Shown in pieces: positions 57,712 to 64,000 of a DNA stretch of 64,000 bases. The notes under the pieces are model-generated. The model was given only the letters and a program-made list of their open reading frames with translations, was not told the origin of the DNA and made no database searches. Source of the stretch: a virus; the IMG/VR virus record IMGVR_UViG_3300021963_009201, positions 62,001-126,000 of that record, one strand, 5' to 3'. Position 1 is the stretch's first letter, and every line of letters starts with the position of its first letter. The translations under genes and the position numbers were made by a program.

Positions 57712-58755
57712 TTATTGTATATTCTGATTATCGTAAAAGTTAGAGTTTGCGTTATTCAAAAGGCGTGTAAGTTCAGACAACGAATATTTTATCCATTCTT
57801 TTGGATTATTATTCGGAGTCAAACTAAACCAGCATGATTCCATTGGTGTAGATGTCGAATTGCCGCGATAGTGAACTACGCCTTTTGGAATAACGGCCAT
57901 ATTATTTTGCAGGTGCGTCTTAACTAGACACGACCAACTCATCCAAGCGCTATGTAATAGATCCCTATTACTGTATAGCAAATAGTGTCTGAATTCGTCG
58001 TAGGTAAGACAACCTATATCATACAAGTCTAAAAGATTTTCTGCAACTAAATTCCAGTATAGTTGTTTGGAGCTCCAGTTATCTCTAAAAGACATTGCAG
58101 TATTTGTAAACCTAATCCAACTACCCGAATGCTTTAGTCTGTCTTTTGTTGATAGTATAATTTCTATAGTTTCTTCGCCAAAGATAGACATAAGATCGGC
58201 GTGGATATAGCTTACGGAGCCACTTGCGGAAGATCGAATAGCATCTGTAAGGTTGCCATTCCATGTTTTTGCTTGTGGCCATTTTCTCTCAATTTGTTCA
58301 AAAGTAGAAACATTTTTTTCTACTAAAAACAAACGAGAGTAATCGATAGAAAAGTTTTCTATCAATTCTTGAGGTTCAACGGATAACTCGGGTAAGAGTA
58401 TACAATATCCGGAACTAAGATCTACATCTATTGATTTTTTTTCTTGAAGTGAGATCTGTCTTTTTATGGAGACATTATAGGAAGACTCTTCAATGAAGTC
58501 AATAGGTACGGAAATGCCTAAAAGGTCTAGACCTTTTCGTGTGGGCACCCATATATCTGCCCTTCTTCCCCTTTTACTTCTGGGGTGCAGGTCTTGCTTT
58601 CTTTTTATATATCTATTAGAGAGCAGTTCTATTCTTGAAGGCAGAAATTCGTGTTGAGTAACTAGTTTTGCGCTTCTTAATTCTGTAGAAGTAACTGCTT
58701 TATTTGACGCAATAAACCTAAGGAGTTTTTTTGCGCTAACGGAAATTTTATCCAC
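57712..58755 (-). CDS. Winged-helix protein with unknown C-terminal domain
   Basis: 347 residues, GTG 58755 with GAGG five bases upstream. Residues 1-90 look like a winged helix (KLLRFIASNKAVTSTELRSA, RRADIWVPTRKGLDLLG). The remainder has alternating strands and helices (VSYIHADLMSIFGEETIEII) with an SAM- or nucleotide-binding-like rhythm, but no signature. It follows the Ubl gene after a hairpin and precedes the HTH gene. May regulate the conjugation operon or phage transcription. Not recognised. Confidence 0.55.
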   Translation of the reverse strand: MDKISVSAKKLLRFIASNKAVTSTELRSAKLVTQHEFLPSRIELLSNRYIKRKQDLHPRSKRGRRADIWVPTRKGLDLLGISVPIDFIEESSYNVSIKRQISLQEKKSIDVDLSSGYCILLPELSVEPQELIENFSIDYSRLFLVEKNVSTFEQIERKWPQAKTWNGNLTDAIRSSASGSVSYIHADLMSIFGEETIEIILSTKDRLKHSGSWIRFTNTAMSFRDNWSSKQLYWNLVAENLLDLYDIGCLTYDEFRHYLLYSNRDLLHSAWMSWSCLVKTHLQNNMAVIPKGVVHYRGNSTSTPMESCWFSLTPNNNPKEWIKYSLSELTRLLNNANSNFYDNQNIQ

Positions 58756-58773
58756 ATATGCCTCTTGTTTCTC

Positions 58774-58814
58774 CTCTGCGGCAGAGAGCTTTTTGATCGC
58801 CCCCTGCCGCAGAG
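58774..58814 (-). terminator. Perfect 11-bp hairpin closing the ubiquitin-like gene set
   Basis: CTCTGCGGCAG (58774-58784) and CTGCCGCAGAG (58804-58814), loop 19 bases, directly after the Ubl gene stop at 58831 and before the GTG at 58755. On the minus strand the 3' arm runs into GAGGAGAAAC, so the stem may also restrict ribosome access. No U tract. Confidence 0.55.
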
Positions 58815-58830
58815 AAAACTAATGTGACTA

Positions 58831-59076
58831 TTAGCCCTTTTCGCCAGCGCGACGATGGAACTCAATGTTGTCACCAGACTGGATGACATAGTTGTCGTCC
58901 AGTTTTTCCTTACCCTTGTAAGCGTTTGCGTCGCCTGGGATGCCCCACATCGACCCAAACTGCTGACGAAGTTCAGAAACGCTCTTACCTACGTGATTAC
59001 CGGGATTGTTGTAAACACCGTAGCGGATCTGTGCTGAGCCACCGCTCTGCGATCCTGGGGATGATGCTTGCTGCAT
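58831..59076 (-). CDS. Ubiquitin-like (beta-grasp) modifier protein, PRTRC protein C-like
   Basis: 81 residues. Ser/Gly-rich N-terminus (QASSPGSQSGGSAQI), then a compact domain with RYGVYNNPGNHVGKSVSELR and the end DNYVIQSGDNIEFHRRAGEKG. A last strand followed by a short Arg-containing tail and terminal Gly is how MoaD/ThiS/ubiquitin-like modifiers end, and the ending F-x-x-x-A-G-x-K-G recalls PRTRC protein C. Start codon directly adjoins the E1 stop (no gap); the Shine-Dalgarno lies in the last E1 codons, so modifier and E1 are tightly co-translated. The Gly is already C-terminal, so no maturation cut is needed. Confidence 0.72.
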   Translation of the reverse strand: MQQASSPGSQSGGSAQIRYGVYNNPGNHVGKSVSELRQQFGSMWGIPGDANAYKGKEKLDDNYVIQSGDNIEFHRRAGEKG

Positions 59077-59859
59077 TTATGCTCCTTGGTATACTAATTC
59101 GTTAACGTTAACGCTTCGGTCAAAACTCTGGGCTAACCCGGCTTCTAAGTCAAAGAAATATTCACAATTAGAAGCCGGATCATTACCTTCAACAATGACC
59201 ATATTAAACCGTGCCAGCAATGCTGCTGTTACGGCCATATTCGTGGCAAGAAGCTGCGTCCCTCCTTCGAGTTCAGCCCTCTCTTGACACGAAAGTTCAC
59301 CAGGGTTACGGTCAGGAGGATTTACGTACTCCTCATGCCAAACCGCAGGGTGATCTACCAGCTCAATACCATCACGCTTAGCGTAGTGGTACGTAGAGCC
59401 AAAGTACTTTTCATCATTTCCGCCCAAAAATACGTCGACATTATTAATTTTAGAGGCCGCATCTATTAGCTGTTTCCTTGCTTTGAAGTTATCAACTACA
59501 GCAAAAATGATATCTTTTTCGACAATTAAGTCAGAAGCAGCTATTTTTCCTGCCGGCTTAGAGCCATCTGCTTCCTTGTCATCATCTTTTGCCCCCTCAA
59601 CTTTATCGACTACCCAATATGGCATAGGGATTATAAACGTTTTGTCAAACTGGGGGACAAGTTCTGAAGCGAGAACTTCAGCTTTATTGCCTACGCCATT
59701 AAAAAACTGACGTTGCTTATTCTTTGCTTCGAAGTTGTCACCATCAACTATGACTAGCGCTGACCCTGGCATTCTCCATTCTAGAGTCATAGCGATAGAC
59801 CTAGAAAGCAGGGAGCCAATACCGCCTGCGCCAACGATAATTACTCTGCGCTCTTCCAT
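59077..59859 (-). CDS. E1-like ThiF/MoeB-family adenylating enzyme
   Basis: 260 residues. Rossmann-type ATP site GAGGIG (10-15), then LVIVDGDNFEAKNKQRQFF with the D-x(n)-N-x-x-R-Q motif typical of E1/ThiF enzymes, and IIFAVVDNFKARK (second acidic motif). ELSCQERAELEGGTQ presents Cys C191 in the position of the E1 catalytic or crossover cysteine; TNMAVTAALL is the conserved Asn/Ala helix. It would adenylate the C-terminal Gly of the Ubl encoded next to it and form a thioester. An acidic 20-residue loop (DDDKEADGSKPAG) is inserted after residue 90. Overlaps the zinc-protein gene by one base. Confidence 0.88.
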   Translation of the reverse strand: MEERRVIIVGAGGIGSLLSRSIAMTLEWRMPGSALVIVDGDNFEAKNKQRQFFNGVGNKAEVLASELVPQFDKTFIIPMPYWVVDKVEGAKDDDKEADGSKPAGKIAASDLIVEKDIIFAVVDNFKARKQLIDAASKINNVDVFLGGNDEKYFGSTYHYAKRDGIELVDHPAVWHEEYVNPPDRNPGELSCQERAELEGGTQLLATNMAVTAALLARFNMVIVEGNDPASNCEYFFDLEAGLAQSFDRSVNVNELVYQGA

Positions 59860-60431
59860 TAAAACTCCTCGTAATTTATGTGAATATAGTCATTTGTTGC
59901 TGCTGACGACAAACTTTGAATGACTAATTCATCTTGGTAATAATCTTCACATACTGTAATACCTGCACTGATTTTAGGGTTCTTTATGTAATGAATTACA
60001 AAATTACGCAAGGGTTTGCAGTATTCAGTGTATTGGTACGAGCATGTAAAGCAGTCATTGGAAAATGAGTCTTGATACACGTTTTCCCAAATATCTTGAG
60101 GGACTTCTTCTGTATCATCCCAGCTCACTGGGTATGAACATGTGCAATCCATCATAGACTCTTCGCAGCAAATCATTAAAGGATCACTTGATGCGTAAAA
60201 GTCTTTAATCTGTTCTATAACAACTGTTGGTGCAGTAGCAACAAAAAGATCCCAGTCTTCTTCAGTAAAACCAACGCCACACGATTCGCATGAGTGTTCG
60301 TTAAATTCGACTAGATCTTTGCAGTTGGGATTCAAACATTCAACTAGTAGAGCACTCTCGTTATGGGAGCTTGATGCTATATCTATATTGCAGTAGGGAC
60401 AATTGGGAAGATCTTCTTCCATTTCACTCAA
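59859..60431 (-). CDS. Cys-rich zinc-finger protein of the conjugation operon
   Basis: 190 residues, acidic. Zinc knuckles: NCPYCNIDI and VECLNPNCKDL, then CESCGVGF, followed by a second region with ICCEESMMDCTCSY and FSNDCFTCSYQYTEYC. Thus two or three treble-clef or ribbon modules are likely. Co-translated with E1 (TAATG). Such proteins next to E1/E2 genes are candidate E3-like adaptors or substrates. Not assigned to a family. Confidence 0.62.
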   Translation of the reverse strand: MSEMEEDLPNCPYCNIDIASSSHNESALLVECLNPNCKDLVEFNEHSCESCGVGFTEEDWDLFVATAPTVVIEQIKDFYASSDPLMICCEESMMDCTCSYPVSWDDTEEVPQDIWENVYQDSFSNDCFTCSYQYTEYCKPLRNFVIHYIKNPKISAGITVCEDYYQDELVIQSLSSAATNDYIHINYEEF

Positions 60432-60481
60432 ATAGGAGTAACACTCAAGGCAGTAGCCGTAGTGCTCTTTATTTGAGTGAT

Positions 60482-61753
60482 TCAGCCTTTTCCCAGCGCA
60501 TCACCGACTTTATCTGCTGCGCAGTAAAGTTCGAGTTTATCTTGAGAGTTGTTTTTGGTCCATAAGTATATTGGTTTTTGAACGCTTCGTTCTATGTCGA
60601 TGTCGTTGGAAAACAGCCCCATTGCTTTGCGGTGTGCTACTACATTGGGTACAGTTTCGTTATCGAACATAATATACTGATGACAGGACAGGCATCGACG
60701 CTTATCTTTGTCTACTTTGACAAACTTCACGGAACAAAACGGACAATGTGTATCGTTTTCGCTGATGCAGGCGATAATAATATTATCTTTGATAGGGGGA
60801 AAATCTTCAGGAAGCGTAACTTCTTTAGCTTGAGGTACAGTGCTGTAGCCTGTAGTTGAAGTTCCACCCGCACCGTACCCGTAGGAATAGTCGGTATAAC
60901 CGTATGAGCCAACGCCAGTTTTTCCGTTAGCTGTAGGTGTGTATACTTTCTTGGAAACTTTACCCATCCATACATCAATATCTGGCGAAGGGTCAGATTT
61001 TGGGAATGAATCAAATACCTGCCCTGGGTCAAGAGAAAATACTCCACCAGGAGTTTGTAACTCAATATGGTATTCTGTAGCATTATTGTTAATATTCTTC
61101 CGCCAACCATAGGTTATATGAATACCCGGAAAATCTGCCTGATCTTTATGGTCAGTGCCGGAAGCAAATGCTGGCATGTTTGGGTGGCTGTGAGCGGAGC
61201 CGACTAGGTAGACATGTTCCGGCTTCTCTTTAGCTATAGACTCGTGGTCATAAGCACAGTCAGCCGCCGTGTTTGTTTGGTCGGGAACTAAAACTCCCCA
61301 TCCGTCGCCTTCGTTTTCGAGACCAAAAAAGTTTGGATCATAAGTAAGGAGTACTATCGACTCGGTGCCGTGCTTGTCTTCGACAGCCCTAAAGAAATCG
61401 TCCATTTTTTGAACCATTTCATAAGGAATTCTAGGAAGCGTATACTCTGCGCTAGTAGAAAGAGTTTCCAAGTTAAGTTCTTGTTCTGTTGCTACAGTAA
61501 CAGAACGGGAAATAATAGTGGAGACAACTTTGAAAATTGTCGGCCTTGTACTAGTCTTGGTCGTCTTATTAGTGTCTGTATAGCTATATTCTTCTACCGT
61601 CATTAAGTAGTAGAAGTTATAGCCATGGGCTTCAATATGTTGGCAAATATCATCTACATTTCCAACGAAGCATGGCATTCCATTTGGTAGGTCAAAATAA
61701 GTTAATTCTTCCAGCGGAATTAACTCAAACTTATCTTCTGATACTTCTGTCAT
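60482..61753 (-). CDS. JAB/JAMM-domain isopeptidase with zinc ribbon
   Basis: 423 residues. The JAMM motif is intact: HSH (188-190), P-N-M-P-A-F-A (x7), S198-x-x-D201, with E131 (ESIVLLTYDP) a candidate for the remote Glu. It would hydrolyse Ubl-protein isopeptide bonds. The N-terminal 110 residues form a separate alpha/beta domain (PLEELTYFDLPNGMPCFVGN). A linker rich in Gly/Tyr (GTSTTGYS) leads to a C-terminal zinc ribbon HCPFCSVKF...RRCLSCHQY (about 330-365). Lies between the zinc protein and the E2-zinc fusion. PRTRC protein A is a comparable JAB-containing neighbour of ThiF. Confidence 0.85.
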   Translation of the reverse strand: MTEVSEDKFELIPLEELTYFDLPNGMPCFVGNVDDICQHIEAHGYNFYYLMTVEEYSYTDTNKTTKTSTRPTIFKVVSTIISRSVTVATEQELNLETLSTSAEYTLPRIPYEMVQKMDDFFRAVEDKHGTESIVLLTYDPNFFGLENEGDGWGVLVPDQTNTAADCAYDHESIAKEKPEHVYLVGSAHSHPNMPAFASGTDHKDQADFPGIHITYGWRKNINNNATEYHIELQTPGGVFSLDPGQVFDSFPKSDPSPDIDVWMGKVSKKVYTPTANGKTGVGSYGYTDYSYGYGAGGTSTTGYSTVPQAKEVTLPEDFPPIKDNIIIACISENDTHCPFCSVKFVKVDKDKRRCLSCHQYIMFDNETVPNVVAHRKAMGLFSNDIDIERSVQKPIYLWTKNNSQDKLELYCAADKVGDALGKG

Positions 61754-61776
61754 TACAGGTCCTTGTTGAGGTTAGT

Positions 61777-63279
61777 TTAAGAAAGTACTAGTTTTGCGTA
61801 GCAGCTTTTGCAAACTGGCTGCGAATAGTTATCGTCTAAATATTGAATATTTTCTTTATAAACAAGAGATTTACATTGGCAAATAGAGTATTCTGTTACG
61901 CAGTCTGAGCAAAGTTTAGCTAAAGACATTTCCTGGGTAAAAGGATCAAGGTGTTCAATCAGGGCAAGATCCTCGACTGCTGTAGGGTATGAACAGTTAG
62001 AGCAATGCTCAACTTTGGTACAAGCTACGCACATATCGTTACTGATTAACGATTCTTCATCTTCATGAAAACTATAACATTTCTGACACTGAAACAAAGT
62101 CACACATGAAGAGCAGTGAAAGTTTTCATTGTAAAAAGCCATGTCGGCATAATGCTTATGAGTGTCACATGAAACGCAAATAGCTAATTTTTCTTCTGCG
62201 CACCAAGTGCATGCATAACCGTTTTCAAAGCTTATAACATTTGAAGACCCATAGATTTCTCCGCAAAGTTTGCACGACGTAATGTGATCAGAAAACGGTA
62301 TAAGCGGCTTATGTTCTTCTGCTGTTTTTATCGTTTTGCTTTCAGCACTCCTAAAAGCGCTTTGAATCTTAGTCAATACATCTTTATTTGACGGAGGCTC
62401 AAGATCTTCTCGAATAAACTTTTGATAATTTTTTGGAGTATTTTGATCTCCGTAATATGCGCGGTACTTGCCATCTACCGCCATTCTCAATGTGTAGTAA
62501 GAACCATCTTCACCATCGTAGTGCTTCGTCTGATCATCAATATCTTTTACAATGACGGGAATCCAAAGGCTACCATCTAGGGTCCAATCAGCGCCTTCTT
62601 GGGATGATTTACCTTCCCAAGCCTCAGGGTCCCAGAGGTAATTATATTCGATATTGTTTTCATATTTCTCGGCGTAAAAACGTGGGCCATCTGTTTCTTT
62701 CATGTTGGCGTCATTATATGCTTCAGTGCCGCCAGCGCGCTCAACGAGATTTGCTATTTTTTGACCAAGGTTCAAGTGTGATATAGATGGTTTATTGTGA
62801 TAAAGACATATCCAGCCGACACCATTACCGTTGCCATAGCCTTTGCAATTTAAGTTTGGCAAGTTCACATGAAATAAAACTTGATCAAGACTAGTTATAG
62901 GTGTCGGAGAGTAAAAGTGTCTAGCACCAAAAAATTCATTATCAACAAAATCGCCAATTACAATACGATACGGCATTGCAAGGTCGTAGTGGACGGCTTC
63001 GGTATCCCCTTCGGAACCGCCCCATATGACCCTATATACGCCTGGAGTATGCTGAAATACTACCTGACAATGCCCAAGGGCTTGACGGATCATTAACGTG
63101 CCCGATCCGTCAAGCGGCAATATCCCGGTATCAAAAAATGCTATATCACTTATTGACTTAAAAACAGCATTCAACTCTTTTGTTTCAGTATTTTCTATAT
63201 TACCGACAACAATAGAATTTTTAACTCCCTGATCACTTAATTCAATAAAGGAACCTATTTTTGGGTCAACATATGACAT
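61777..63279 (-). CDS. E2-like domain with long C-terminal zinc-finger array
   Basis: 500 residues. N-terminal E2-like part: FFDTGILPLDGSG, CQVVFQHTPGVYRVIW, AMPYRIVIGDF, ARHFYSPTPITSLDQVLFHV then NLPNLN and GVGWICLYHN, which parallels PRTRC-B/Prok-E2_D proteins, with C158 the presumptive acceptor. After a region of about 150 residues come at least seven CxxC pairs (TSCKLCGEI, ACTWCAEEK, CVSCDTHKH, HCSSCVTL, QCQKCYSF, CVACTKVEHCSNC, LCSDCVTE, SICQCKS, VCKSCYAK) at about 328-498, as in RING/LIM-type treble clefs. A fused E2-E3-like enzyme is the simplest reading. Gene heads the E2-JAB-zinc-E1-Ubl set. Confidence 0.72.
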   Translation of the reverse strand: MSYVDPKIGSFIELSDQGVKNSIVVGNIENTETKELNAVFKSISDIAFFDTGILPLDGSGTLMIRQALGHCQVVFQHTPGVYRVIWGGSEGDTEAVHYDLAMPYRIVIGDFVDNEFFGARHFYSPTPITSLDQVLFHVNLPNLNCKGYGNGNGVGWICLYHNKPSISHLNLGQKIANLVERAGGTEAYNDANMKETDGPRFYAEKYENNIEYNYLWDPEAWEGKSSQEGADWTLDGSLWIPVIVKDIDDQTKHYDGEDGSYYTLRMAVDGKYRAYYGDQNTPKNYQKFIREDLEPPSNKDVLTKIQSAFRSAESKTIKTAEEHKPLIPFSDHITSCKLCGEIYGSSNVISFENGYACTWCAEEKLAICVSCDTHKHYADMAFYNENFHCSSCVTLFQCQKCYSFHEDEESLISNDMCVACTKVEHCSNCSYPTAVEDLALIEHLDPFTQEMSLAKLCSDCVTEYSICQCKSLVYKENIQYLDDNYSQPVCKSCYAKLVLS

Positions 63280-63282
63280 AAT

Positions 63283-63681
63283 TTAACTTTCGTTTAAATT
63301 CAAAAACTTATTTAAGGCTTCATCAATTTCTTCATCAAAGTCGCCAAAAGCCCAAGCTAACCAGCTCGGGTCAGATTCGGCTAGATCAAGAATTTCCTTG
63401 CGTTTCCTTAAAACGTCTAATGGCTCAAGAAGTTCGGCAACCCGGCTTAAACCTTTAGATAAACCAATAAGCTCTTCCTTGTTGTGGCTAATGTGCATAA
63501 TTGGAACAATTATTGGATTGCCATCTAAGGTAAACTTATTAACTATGTTATCAATTCGGGTTTCCAGCGCCTCGATTTGAAGATCTATTTCTTTTTTTGC
63601 GAAAGAAGCGCTGGAAGCGTTAAAGCGGAAAGTGTCAATAGGTTTTGACGCTTTATTATTTTCAAGTGGTTGATGTGTCAA
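63283..63681 (-). CDS. Unknown helical protein
   Basis: 132 residues. Coiled-coil-like N-terminal half (AKKEIDLQIEALETRIDNIV) and an acidic helical end (DLAESDPSWLAWAFGDFDEE). It precedes the E2-zinc gene by three bases and overlaps its upstream neighbour by 20, so it belongs to the same unit. Not recognised. Confidence 0.5.
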   Translation of the reverse strand: MTHQPLENNKASKPIDTFRFNASSASFAKKEIDLQIEALETRIDNIVNKFTLDGNPIIVPIMHISHNKEELIGLSKGLSRVAELLEPLDVLRKRKEILDLAESDPSWLAWAFGDFDEEIDEALNKFLNLNES

Positions 63682-63907
63682 ATCTAAATCCCTTGTGATT
63701 TTGACTTCGTTTCTGCAGGTAGTCTACTATTTCTCTTACGGACCACCATGCAGTGCATAGTGCAACTATGCTTCGAGTAATAAGTCTTATGATGTATTCT
63801 TCCTTAGTGCCATTAAATGGGTTTGTGCCGCCTGGGCCCTGAACGTCAAAGTAGATATTATCTAAGAAAAGTTGAATTTGCTTTACTGTTTCGGTTTTTT
63901 GTTCCAT
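63662..63907 (-). CDS. Unknown small protein at head of the conjugation unit
   Basis: 81 residues from ATG 63907. Helical with an aromatic core (TVKQIQLFLDNIYFDVQG, LCTAWWSVREIVDYLQKR). No Shine-Dalgarno is obvious. It is the first complete gene of the minus-strand block inside the window; the promoter may lie beyond the right edge. Not recognised. Confidence 0.5.
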   Translation of the reverse strand: MEQKTETVKQIQLFLDNIYFDVQGPGGTNPFNGTKEEYIIRLITRSIVALCTAWWSVREIVDYLQKRSQNHKGFRFDTSTT

Positions 63908-64000
63908 AGTCCAATTTGTTTTGAGTCTTGAGATTAATGTAATATGTCTTTTTAATTTTAAGTTCTAAGCGTCTATTTAAAAATTTAGAAATTGCTCCGA

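Noticed and set aside
63858-64000. Minus-strand open frame from the right edge to TAA at 63858-63860 (about 46 codons)
   Set aside because: Could be the 3' end of a gene beyond the window, but it overlaps the gene 63662-63907 by 50 bases, is Lys/Asn-rich like random AT DNA and has no recognisable motif; undecidable without flanking sequence.

Overview
The window is a stretch of a large, low-GC, tailed double-stranded DNA bacteriophage genome. Nearly every base is coding, with start/stop overlaps of the ATGA, TGATG and TAATG kind. Virion tail genes, a lysis cassette, and a nearly complete set of phage-encoded replication and nucleotide genes lie side by side. The host is most plausibly a low-GC actinobacterium. 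This is an inference from B12-dependent ribonucleotide reductase plus ThyX, several promoters placed so that mRNAs would be leaderless, hairpins without U-tracts between operons, and small membrane proteins that resemble actinophage families. Terminase, portal, capsid and integrase genes are not in the window.

Layout. (1) 1-17752, plus strand: tail or baseplate genes, with one gene cut by the left edge, a 2074-residue protein carrying peptidoglycan-binding repeats, and four long proteins that look like one diverged family. (2) 17762-19184: a crossed-helix RNA or DNA element, one likely virion protein, two small membrane proteins and a strong terminator. (3) 19207-37393, plus: nucleotide metabolism (class II RNR, ThyX-like enzyme, dCMP deaminase, MazG-like), three family-2 glycosyltransferases, and a replisome made of DnaB-type helicase, archaeo-eukaryotic-type primase with a C-terminal Cys cluster, and DnaE-type polymerase. 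Several PD-(D/E)XK nucleases, an HD protein and many tiny zinc proteins are interspersed. (4) 37390-39421: a lone minus-strand gene, an endonuclease and a phage sigma factor. (5) 39447-42980, plus: collagen-like fibre, glycine-rich adhesin, amidase endolysin and a membrane/coiled-coil protein. (6) 42977-63907, all minus: dNMP kinase, many unknown small genes, a tRNA-Arg and two abnormal tRNA-like elements, a degenerate uracil-DNA glycosylase, SSB, a MerR-like regulator, and a long block that carries a ubiquitin-like conjugation system.

The standout is region 50343-63279. It encodes a beta-grasp-like small protein ending in Gly (58831-59076), an E1/ThiF-like adenylating enzyme immediately upstream, a Cys-rich zinc protein, a JAB/JAMM isopeptidase with an intact metal motif and a zinc ribbon, and a 500-residue protein in which an E2-like domain precedes a long run of Cys pairs. 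Two more E2-like proteins (50343-51176 and 51173-52072) and a Ycf46-like AAA+ ATPase (54962-56542) lie in the same co-directional block. The set recalls bacterial PRTRC cassettes (ThiF plus proteins A, B and C) but has three E2-like members, a fused zinc module and an AAA+ ATPase in place of the ParB and actin-like parts. I read it as a complete phage-encoded protein-conjugation pathway of unknown target.

Regulation visible in sequence: TATAAT-type -10 elements 6-7 bases before ATG codons; a recurring ATTACTAATA motif before fibre, lysin and holin-like genes that could be read by the phage sigma factor; and inverted-repeat operators before the dNMP kinase, a small membrane protein and the MerR-like gene. 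All functions are from reading the translated sequence; no database search was possible.
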